Below are positions 27,001 to 39,000 of a DNA stretch of 64,000 nt, one piece after another. The stretch comes from Liolophura sinensis (taxonomy: Eukaryota; Mollusca; Polyplacophora; Chitonida; Chitonidae), in contig NC_088301.1 of the NCBI RefSeq assembly GCF_032854445.1, positions 124,001 through 188,000 on the forward strand. The letters are read 5' to 3'. The translations under genes were made by a program, and so were the position numbers. Numbering within the stretch: position 1 is the first letter of the stretch; every line of letters begins with the position of its first letter. The notes under the pieces are model-generated. The model did not search any database. It was not told the DNA's origin and saw only the letters and a list, made by a program, of their open reading frames with translations.

Positions 27001-30000
27001 CAAGCTTAATTTATTGGACATGACTAGGGGATTGGGTGAACAGTTCCCGGCCATGCATTTTGGTCTACATTGTGGTTTGTTTCCACCTATCTCTTATAAA
27101 TGATGATTCCCAGCTTGGTCACAACGATTCCTCAGACGTATGAGATCACCAAGTGGCCAGTTGGCTGTGGGTCATCCTCATCAAGCAAATAAAGAATTAG
27201 ACTAAATCGCATGATGACAGTTATTGTTCCAGTGATATTTTAGGATTAACCTTTAATTCAATTAAAATTAAAAATCGACTCTAAGAGGGACAATATTGTC
27301 TTGATGCCGCAGAATCCAGTGTTTACTAGATTGAAAACATTGTAAAAAAATCAATTTAACTGTTTTTATGAACAATGTTTTAAGTCTTTCGTCAGGCATA
27401 TACTTAACCGTAAGATGTGAAAATCTTAAATCTTCACACTTGCCGTTAAGATGTGACATTGTAATTATGAGTGCCTTTGAGATCAAAAATCCATGAAACG
27501 TGTTGATGAATAAGTCATGACCAAAGCATGTCTTGCTTTGAAGATCGCGTTCTTGATTATCATGAAAAGCTGGAAACTGAGGATTCCATTCAGTTGACAG
27601 TAAATACAACGGGACACATGACAAAGTCATAGTGTTACCATTGTTATTAGATTCATCTAGTTGTGTCTTTATCTTCTCGCATATTAACTTGCTTTGATTA
27701 ATAACGCTGTGTTCATCATGACTTTTGCTTGTGATCGATTTTAGGCGGTGAAAACACAACATCAGAAATCCCTGATAATCGTTGATTGTTTTTGTCATCT
27801 CTTTCCCAGGGAGGTCGATCTTCAAACCGGTTACACGACAAAAACCATCCTGTGCATGCCTATATACATCCGAGGAATGTAAGTAGAGTGACTTCCCCAT
27901 TACCTACACTGAGTAGTTTGCCTTGTAACAGTACGTGAATTTGAAGTTTTGAGAACATGAATTCTTTCGTTTCACAAACTGAACCATCATCTGTATTCAA
28001 CAGTTTCAAACCAGAGGGCATTTTATTGTATGTAGGAAATATTCTAGGAAAAGAATTTAAAATGTTGCATCTCATTTTGTGAACGCATAGCAAACTTTCA
28101 ACTTTTTTCCATGTTAACATTTGACCTGAAGAGACAGTAAAATAATACAAACGTCTAAATTACACACCCTTAAATATGAAGCGGAAACTTTTAAGTAAAA
28201 TTATTCATATATTTCTTCATTTTGTTTTATTTTGCAGAATTATAGGTGTTGTTCAGATGGTGAATAAACTCAATGGTGTGTTTAATAAAGCGGATGAGGA
28301 ATCGTTTGAGACGTTTGCTGTGTACTGTGGACTGGCTCTCCATCATGCTAAGGTAAACACTCTCTGCATGTCATGCTGGGAAGCAATCAAGTGGTCTTGT
28401 ACGCATTTTCCTCTCAGGGAGGTTTTTTTTATACCATTCTGATAGGTTTGATTCCACATGTTTAACTGGAGCATGTTTGTTTATCATATACCTCTGAACA
28501 AACCAATGGGCCTCCGTGGCTTAGTTGGTTAGGGCGCTAGCGCAGCGTCATGACCCAGGAGCCTCTCAACAATGCGATCGCTATGAGTTATTAGTCCAGC
28601 TTATGCTGGCTTCCTCACCGGCCGTATGTGGGAAGGTCTATCAGCAACCTGCGGATGGTCGTGGGTTTCCCCAGGGCTCTGCCCGGTTTCCACCTACCAT
28701 AATGCTGGCCGCCGTCGTATAAGTGAAATATTCTTGAGTACATTGTTAAACTCCAATCAAATAAATAAATGAACAGCCCCCCACACTGTCAGCCTTCACC
28801 GGGGCTGAGCCGGGCGTCATATCTGGTGTCTGTGACAGGTCATTTGGTACGGAAGATGTGTAAATACGTCGACATTGCGTGACAGCGGAGACACTTTCGA
28901 CATGGAAAGCGAGTTTGAAAACTTCACCAGTCAAGCGGGTCATGGCCTGAGATGGAGAAACATTCCTGCACTGACAAATTTGGCAACAGTACGTTTTTAA
29001 AACCTTATAATCCCTGGCGTTTTCTTTTCCCCACAGCTGTACGACAAGATTCGCAGATCCGAGCAGAAGTACCGCGTAGCTCTGGAGGTTCTGTCCTACC
29101 ATAGTCAGTGTGCTGAGGACGAGTTCGAGGAACTAAAGATGAAGGCTGTACCTGACAAGCTTCCTCATCTAATAGAGTGAGTTTATGACAAAGACCTAAG
29201 GGCAAATTGGCGCCATTGATGTCCAAAGTTTGGGCATTCCATTGATAGATAGCATAGGCCACGCACTGAGACACAACATAAACATACACGTTTGGCTAAA
29301 TAAAGCTATAGACTGATTAACTACAACATAAAATAGTTATCTCTAAAGAAGGAAACTATAGATGACAGAAATGAGGATTGTTATTGTATGAATTGAAATA
29401 AAGTTGTTGTTCATTTCAGCTACAACTTCTCGCCATGGGCGGTAACCGGTGATGAACAACCGCTCTACGTTATTTATATGTTCAGAGACTTATTTGAGCT
29501 GAACAGGTAAGCATTGTCCAAAGGTATGACCCTTAATAGCCTTCAGGATGATTAACATCTATTAAATCAATAACTGTTCCATCTCAAATAAACAGATGCA
29601 GTTTTATCTACGCCAACGCTTGGATTACACCTAGCACCTCACCCATAACATACATATATGCAGTGTACTAGTACGGAACTCTGCAGACGGGAAAACACGG
29701 TTTTCTGTTGACTGACCTGCAAATCGCATAATAATTTATCAAGGCATATGTCCGAAGCTCCTCTTCCCTGTGATTTGACATTGTTAAGTCACATGCCGGA
29801 AGTTCCTCTTCCCTGTGGCCTGGCATTGTTAAGTCACATGACGGCAACTCCTCTTCCCTGTCACTCGGCATTGTTAAGTCTGTCGGCAGTTCCTCTTCCC
29901 TGTGACTCGGCATTGTTAAGCCACATGCCGACAGGTCTACTTCCCCGTGACGTGGCATTGTTAAGTCATGTCGGCAGCTCCTCTTCCCTGTGACCTGGCA

Positions 30001-33000
30001 TTGTTAAGTCATATGTCGGCAGCTCCTCTTCCCCGTGACTCGTGACTTGTTGAGTCATATGTCGGCAGCTTCACTTCCTCATGACCCGGCATTGTTAAGT
30101 CACATATGGGCAGCTCCTCTTCCCGGTGACTCGGCATTGTTAAGTCATATGCCGGCAGTTCCTCTTCCCTGTGACCTGGCATTGTTAAGTCACATGACGG
30201 CAACTCCTCTTCCCGGTGACTCGGCATTGTTACGTCACATGCCGGGTGCTCCTCTTCCCTGTGACCTGGCATTGTTAAGTCACATGACGGCAACTCCTCT
30301 TCCCTGTGACTCCGTATTGTTACGTCACATGCCGGGTGCTCCTCTTCCCCGTGACCCGGCATTGTTAAGTCATATGTTGAAAGCTCCCCTTCAATGTGAC
30401 TCGGCATTGTTAAGTCACATGCCGGCAGTCCCTCTTCTCCTTGACCTGGCATTGTTAAGTCACATGCCGGCAGTTCCTCTTATCCTTGACCCGGCATTGT
30501 TAAGTCACATGTTGAAAGCTCCTCTTCTCCGTGACCTGGCATTGTTAAGTCATATGCCGGCAGTTCCTCTTATCCGTGACCCGGCATTGTTAAGTCATAT
30601 GCCGGCAGTTCCTCTTCTCTGTGACCTGGCATTGTTAAGTCATATGCCGGCAGTTGCTCTTCTCCCTGACCCGGCATTGTTAAGTCGTATGCCGGCAGTT
30701 CCTCTTCTCCGTGACCCGGCATTGTTAAGTCATATGCCGGCAGTTCCTCTTCTCCCTGACCCGGCATTGTTAAGTCATATGTCGGCAGGTCGACTTCCCT
30801 GTGTGCATGATATATGCTGTAAACCTGTGTCTACCCCAATGAAAATTCAGAGGATTTACGGCTATTTATTTTAAACGAAAAGCTAATTTTGAGGATTCTC
30901 TAAATGGTTTATTGGTTTGTATTGGTTTTTGGAGTGTTCATATTCAGAACTAACAGATTGAAAGTCGCAAAGGTCACCGCGTTGACTGACCTTCTGAAAG
31001 ATTGCTGACTAATAATTTGCCGAGTGACAGAACTGGGGCCATTTTGCTGAATCATGGCTCGATGAAAAAAATAACATTTGCGTGCGTCAGTCCTAGTTGG
31101 CCGGAAAGTTACAAATAATATTTAATGTCGCCCTGTCGTTTTATGATGTATGCTTCAAAAACAACGTTTATGCAAATCATTATGGAAAAACGGAAAATAA
31201 TGTTTCACGAAACTGACTAAATACCATATGTCCGTTAAATACACAAATTTTTTTGGTGTCATCTTGCATGGTGATCCATTACGTCTCGGATAACAGCAGG
31301 TATGAAGATTAAAACTTTTTCATTGTAGATCTCCAGAAGACGAAAAGAGGTAACCTTGCTGTTTACAGTTAAAACCTTAAACTGCTCGGCCTTATTCTGC
31401 TTGCTTATTCACGCAATATAACTTTGACTAGTTTCACTATTTTATTTTTATACAGAAACCTTACATGGCACTAACACACATTGTTGCGTTTTGTGATTTT
31501 AAATATTATTCCATTAATTTACTGCTGGTTTAGTCGTTCAAAAATGCATTATGTTCAGCTTGTTCTAAGACATTTCCATTGACTGATATTAATAAAACTT
31601 ACGCATGGCTCAGTTTATAATGCACTTTTGAATAACTGATCCATGATTACTAAATTATAGTCCTATAACATCTTGTTAATCCGTAGTTGACCGACTATCA
31701 CTGCTTTTCACATTCAGCAGGCTAGGTTATCCACTTTTCAATCCTTTGTTTCCGCCGTGAGCATATCCCACACACTAGACTACCTACTGTTAACATTTGT
31801 AACAATAATCTGTATTTGTAAGAATACCGTGTTCAACACAGTTGGCCTACAGAACAGCCATTGATTTGTTCTCGGTGTCCACATCTATATCATCTATATC
31901 ATCTATATCATCTATATCATCTGTATCATCTATACCATCTATATCATCTATATCATCTCCGTGCTGGAAATCAGATGAATGGTGATATCTCAAAATCAAC
32001 TAATTTCCATTCAGAAATTTCAGTTGAATGATTTTCACGATTCTTATTGTGTTTATATAGTCGCATGTCTTAGCATTCTCCTCGTCACTGAGGGAATTCC
32101 ATCACACTCAAAAAATTAATCTGTTGATTTTAATAGAAAGTGTTTTGTCTGACTGACGCTAGAATGTAGTCTGTTATTAGAATACCATATTCTGTCAAAC
32201 TCATCATAGTATCCTGTTAGTCTAGTAGAATCTTTATGCTGAATTAATAGAATATGTGTGTTACATTTCACACAACAATCTGCTGCAATAGCAGAATACA
32301 TCCTAGCATCGCTTAGAAAGCAGACTTTCTGTTAAAATTAACACAAATTAGCATAATCTAGCCACAACAGTAGTATTTTCTTGTAATTTGATTATTTCAT
32401 TCATAATTTATGGAAATAAATTACAAGTTAAGAAAAGGTAAAACCTGTAAGCTGTCTAGAAGTTTTAATTTCTAATTTCGCCGTTTCCTCAGATTTGACC
32501 TTCACGACCTCCTGAGGTTCACCCTCACGGTCAGAAAGAACTACCGAAAGGTGCCGTACCACAACTGGGCGCATGCGTTCTCCGTGGCACATGCGATGTA
32601 CACAGTGATCAAAACCTCCTCACATCAGTTCACCCCTATTGAGGTAAATGTTCTCTTGTCTTCTAGTATTGATTTAGGTTGAAATGAATAACGTTATCCT
32701 TCCGTGGTAAACTGATTCCAAGCTCAGAAACGCCTACACATTCTACACTCCTTCGTACTTTCGCAGGACCTCTGTCTCGGCATGCTCAATCAATCAGTCA
32801 AATACCGCCATGTTTTATTTCTTCTGCCTCAGTGCATCGGTGAAAAATTCTGTAATAGGGGTAAATACGCACCGTGTTAAGAAGTACAAGGTTTGTGTTC
32901 TTCTGCAGTGCTTAGCCTTATTTGTGGCCTGCCTCTGCCATGATCTTGATCATCGGGGGAAGAACAACGCCTTCATGGTGAAGAGTGCCTCGCCTCTAGC

Positions 33001-36000
33001 GGCCGTGTACTCAACGTCCACCATGGAACACCACCACTTCAACCAGACGGTTACCATTCTGCAGGTAAGTTCCACAACTAGCTGTAAAGGCCGAGTGAGT
33101 TACCATTCTACAGGTGAGTTCCACAACTAGCTGTAACGTCCGAGTGAGTTACGATTCTGCAGGTGAGTTCCACAACTAGCTGTAACGTCCGAGTGAGTTA
33201 CGATTCTGCAGGTGAGTTCCACAACTAGCTGTAATGGCCGAGTGAGTTACCATTCTGCAGGTGAGTTCCACAACTAGCTGTAATGGCCGAGTGAGTTACC
33301 ATTCTGCAGGTGAGCTCCACAACTAGCTGTAAAGGCCGAGTGAGTTACCATTCTGCAGGTGAGTTCCACAACTAGCTGTAATGACCGAGTGAGCGCGTGA
33401 GTCACCATTCCTCCTCAACTGGCTGTGATGGCCAAAGTGTCTGATTTGATTATGAGGGCTCAGTTTCCAAATTTTATAACTGGCGATTTTATTCTGGGAC
33501 TGAGTTGTGCATCACGCCTATTGTCTTAAGCACACTGTTTTGGTGAAATGAAATGACACGATAAATATGCTGACATGATTGATGGTGAAATCGACATGTA
33601 GCCTAAAGCAAACAAACTAAGTATCCAATGCGTATTTTTGGTAACTTCAACTGCACTGGTTGATTTTTAGTAACAGTTGCTACACTATAGCAATAAAGAA
33701 CAAGTTTTATTGCCGATTTGCTTTTTCTTTCAGCACGAAGGGCATAATATTTTCAAGCACTTGTCATCAGACGAGTACAAGCAGGTCAGTTGGTCATAAG
33801 CCTGGTAATAGTAATTCAAGGGTCGGATTTAAACGGGCAGGTCAGCTGGTCATATGCATGGTAATATAAGGGTCGTCATCAGACGAGTACAAGCAGATTA
33901 GTTGGTCATAAACATGGTAATATAAGTCGTCACCAGACGAGTACAAACAGTTGAGCTCGTCATAAGCATGGTAATATAAGGGTCGTCATCAGACGAGTAC
34001 AAGCAGATTAGTTGGTCATAAACATGGTAATATAAGAGTCGTCACCAGACGAGTACAAACAGTTGAGCTCGTCATAAGCATGGTAATATAAGGGTCGTCA
34101 TCAGACGTGTAGGTTAGCTGGTCATAATCTCGGTAATATATGGGTCGTCATAAAACGGATAGGTCAGTTGGTCATAGGGATGGTAAAACAGGTATGAGGG
34201 TCGTCATCAACGAGTTCTCGCAATCCTCTATGTATTAAACAACATGGCAAAGGTTGTAAAGTGGGAACGTTAACCCCCATGTATGCATACATGACAAAGG
34301 TGTTGAACACAGAGAAAATTTAAGTGGCAATCTATCAGAGACAACACTGCTGCTTATCCAATCAAAAACCGTTTTGAATAGTTTGAAACCCTGAATGGGA
34401 AAACTTGATTATACACTGTGCTTCTTTTGCATAGGTTCTCGGTGAAATAAGACATTGTATCCTTGCAACAGACCTAGCGCTTTTCTTTGGCAATCGCGCC
34501 AAGCTGAAGGAAACCGCAGAAAAAGGAGAGTTCTCCTGGCAAAACGAGGAACACAGGTAAGAGTGGAAGTATACCACAGAAGATTTGGCTTGTGAACCAT
34601 TACATATTAACATTCTATAAATGAAGTAACATACAAATAATGATACTGACAAACATTTCAAATAAACTATTCCGTCTTTTATTTAGTCATTATTCCATGT
34701 AGCTCTTAAGGTACTGCCTTTAAAGTTTAAGGATATTATCTTTAAAATTGGATGCTATTTCTCATGTTACGAAAGGGTTGGTACTGACAAAAGTGTGTAA
34801 TAATGCATTCGTTAGACCATGTTCAATGACGTGCGTGTTTGAGTGTGTATTCACCATTATTCATTTCACTCACCTTGAAAACTAATATTTTGATTCCATC
34901 TGATAATCTTTTAACTTGATAATCTTTTCACAAGCCATTACAAACATGAATAGCGTTAACAGTCATGCAGAATTATGCAGGCTCAGATATTAAAGACTTG
35001 GGTTGGGATGTACATGAACAACGCAGACAGTGATAGAACTCTGCTTAGGCATTTTATGGAGAGAAAAGGTGAGCTTAAACTCTCGTTAAATATGCATTTT
35101 TTCGGAGTACAGTACACCATTTATTATTTGCTGGCTTCCCACACATTCTGGACAGACTGGCAGCAATTTTAAAGAGGAAAATGTATTGTCTGGAAGAGAC
35201 TTTCAGGAAATATTCAGATTGGGCAACGTGTGACTGACTGCGTCGATGTATTACATTTCAACCTGCGATTTTACAGACATTTTTGGTGTTGATAGAGCAG
35301 ATGGGTATATTCTTTTCTGCACCTTGGTTTTCACTAAAAACAGTTTGCTGTGTTTGTGTGCTAAAGCTCCGTTCCTCTTGTCTCTCTAATCGTCTGTTAG
35401 AAAAATTTTGAGAGCCATTACCATGACCGGATGTGACCTTTGTGCCAACATGAAACCCTGGGACGTACAGGTCGAGACGGTCAAGGTCATCTTCGAGGAG
35501 TTTTACGAACAGGTATGGAGGAAGATTTGTCCTCTTCTTTAGAAATATCCTATCGTCTATGATCCTCTTCCTGCTCTCACCACATAGGTACAGAGTTCGA
35601 TTAGCATCTTTGTGAACAGCAATTGGTAATTCCTCAAATATTTTTCCCAGTTTTCGGCTTCATTAATGACAGAATTAGAAAAAAATACAGCTATCCTACA
35701 TGTACGTTCCTTTTTGTGATGTTGATAAGACCATTACGTCTGGGATGAACCTCACTCCTCGACAATGCGACCCAGTCCATACATATACTGAAAAGCATTT
35801 CAAGTCTTCTAATTTATTTCAACTAGCTCCGGATAGCTTGTGTTTTACCGCTCTGGATGATGGATAATGTATCCACGTTTTGTTTTTCCTTGTTTCGTTC
35901 ACATCTCACCACGCACTATCGTTTGAGCCTTCACCCACTTTTTGTCGTGTGATTGCTCCAGTATTAACAGTCACAAAATATGGCGTCAAATTATACGATA

Positions 36001-39000
36001 GTAAACTTAAATGCCAAAATTGTCGTCGAATTAAACTTACTTTGCTAGAAAAATAATCTAACGATTAATAATCTAATGAAGTCTTTGACTGAAACATATT
36101 TTTTTAGAATCGTTACATATAGCTGTTCAAAGAAGGAAACCAAACTAGCCTTTCTTTGATTGAAATGTAGAACATGTGAACATATCAAAGCAAGTTCAGT
36201 TTGTACCAGATTTGATAAATCAATTCTCATCAACGAAAATCGTGCAAAAGTGATGGGGCGAAATGTTTGATATGCATGACTATGAGTTGTCCCCCTTGGC
36301 TGATGTGTAGAGTTCTCATCATGGACTTGAGCATGACAGTGGCCGATCTGTGTACAATGTACAAGCCATGGGAATTACACCAAGAACTCGTATTCACCAT
36401 TATGGAAGAGTTTTGGCAGCAGGTAATTGGAACGACATTGTGAGAGATTGTGAATTAATTGTTTCCCTGTTTACGAAATGTGAATGTGTTGAATGTCTAG
36501 TGTTCATGGCAATGTTTAGGTTCATTTTCAGCCAGAAATCCATTGTTATCTGTACCTGTCTCATTTCTGTACCTGTCTCATTACTGTACCTGTCTTATTT
36601 CTGTACCTGTCTCATATCTGTACCTATCTCATTTCTTTACCTGTTTCATCCTCATTTTTCCATTCTCCTGAATTGTGTCGCTTAGAACACGATATGCTTA
36701 GAGGTTTACCTTAACTCTCTTAACTAAGCCAATTTATTTTCAGGAAATCCAAACTTTATTTATCAGAAACTTGGTAATTACGCTTTGGCCACATGTCGAA
36801 TACCCTGGCTTTGATCCGGGCACTTGTTATTTTCCATAATAATTTTATTTTTCCTCTGGTCATAATTAAGTGGCTCGCAAACTGTCCAATATTCGGTTTC
36901 CCCTTACCATAATTAACTGTCTAGCAAACGGGACTCCAATCAGGTTCTTCTCGCCACAGTAAAGTGGCTCGCAAACTGTCCAATAATCGGTTTCCTCTTG
37001 CGCTTATGAACTGTCTTGAAACCTGGACATTAATGGGTTTCCTCTTATCATAATAAACTGGCTCTGGGAATCTTTTGGCGAGTGAACTCTTCAGCGTTTT
37101 GGGTGAATATCAGAAGTTGTGTAAGTTGCTGACTTTTCATATCCTGTCTGTTAGGGTGACCGAGAGAAGGAGCTGGGCAGCAAACCCATCCCATTAATGG
37201 ACAGGGATTGCGCCGACGATTTACCTCAGACTCAGGTAGTAGGCCTAATAATGCATGTAGACAGCATATATGTGTAGAACGTGTAGCCTGTGTTAGAAAG
37301 CCTGATGTTCGTTGACTATACCCACATGCACATGCTCTTTTCTGTTGTTCCGGTCCAGCTCACAGCCTGGTTTCTTACCTAGCGCAGCTTTATGCAAGTT
37401 GCTCGCTGGTCTCATGATCAATGCGCATGCTAACTGACCTTTGACCCTGCTGAAACTAGTCTCCCTCAAATAGCAGCAACGAAAGTATTTTCGTCTGATA
37501 TCACATGTAGCCACGCGATGTCAAAAAAGACTTCCATTGTTATCCTAGAAGAGCACGGTATTATAGGGATTGTCTCTTTGACGCCTTTGTTCTGATCCCT
37601 CCAGCCAATGTTTATACTGCGTTACACTGTCAGCACTTGGCACGGCCCCTGCAAGAGTGGGCTTCTACACGAGTTCTTGTGGGAAAAGATTAGTAAATCG
37701 CTCAGATCATATCAAACTCATCTCATAACTACGTTATTGAGAATGAGTTTATACCCTGCGCATAATGCAATAATGCAATAATAACGCATTACTTACATTA
37801 TAGGATGGAGTATTGTCTGGTGCAAGTCTATGTTGTTTTCATCCAATCATTCGTGCATGCAAGCTTCATTCGATGATCGTACCAGTGCAATCATTAATAC
37901 AAACAAACTTCATCGCCACATTTACAATTTCAAACATTTTTACAGTCGATAATTGTACAAATTTCAGTAAACAATACAAAATGTCTATTGTCAACGAATA
38001 GAAATCATTTGAAATGAAAGCCACCTCTCTGGTATAGAAGGATGATGGCGACAAGCCAAATGAGCATGTTGAAAGTCGATATCCACGTCAGACTCAGATA
38101 TCACACAGAAGGAAGACGTGAGGAAGCCACCTTTCTGGTATAGAAGGATGATGGCGACAAATCCAAATGAGCATGTTGAAAGTCGATATTCACGTCAGAC
38201 TATAGACCTTGATATCACACAGAAGGAAGACGTGAGTGTCCCTTGTATAGTGTCGGATGCTTTCTTCGGAAGCAAATGTGCATGTGGTAAGTTGACGATG
38301 GCGGGCTTTCTAATCCCTGCCCGACGTAGAGAAGTGCTGGGAGACAGAGTCAGATAAATCTGTATGTTAGTCACATGTGAGCCCCAGCGACGTCACGTAT
38401 CGCCTTATTTATCCATGAGTATTTCCCCTCACAGGGTGATGAAGAGAAATCCAAAGGGTTAGTTCCGCAGCCAATGATGGACCGGGACAAAAAGCACGAG
38501 TTGCCACAGCTTGAGGTATAACACAGCGCCGTCTGGCGGCTTGGGTACAGGATTCTAACGCTTTGTCTCACAGTATCTATGATTTCCATAACAACAACAA
38601 AACTGTTTAACTCATTATCGAACAATGAAGTAATGCAAGTGCAGATAGGTGTAGAACAATGCATTCCAGGACCATGGTGCATGCTTTGGTCTGTAATTTA
38701 TGTAGAAATCCAGCGGCTATTTCATTCGGTTCATAGTTATGCACAATATTTCAAAGCTTTCTTTACATTATTTGATGACACTTATAACGTCATTTAGTTG
38801 TATTGGTGTGATGCTTGCATTAGATTTTGTGACGTATCTTGTTGTCTGTTAACACTTGCTGTAACATTATGCGCGGGCTTTGAAGGAATTTTGACTATTT
38901 TTTTTTTGCGACTTCCGGTTTCACATAGTTTTTTGGGTGGAATGGATGCTGACATGAGTTGTTGTCTTGTAAACTCATTGTAAGTCATCGCCCACGAGAA

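Noticed and set aside
27268-27900. 210-codon ORF on the minus strand
   Set aside because: It runs antisense across a conserved PDE10 exon and its intron, with no recognisable domain, splice signals or composition change. AT-rich sequence can give such a chance frame; kept only as an oddity.
28508-28580. tRNA gene
   Set aside because: A- and B-box-like blocks belong to the SINE head; there is no complete cloverleaf and the element continues into the SINE body.
30009-30874. Long ORFs on both strands (279 and 147 codons)
   Set aside because: Both are translations of the 45-bp minisatellite, whose unit is a multiple of three; they lie within a PDE10 intron.
38139-38233. Extra 88-nt PDE10 exon ending at GTGAGT
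   Set aside because: It has an acceptor-like 'tatag' and a good donor, but the frame that is open bears no PDE similarity and the phase does not fit a neighbour.
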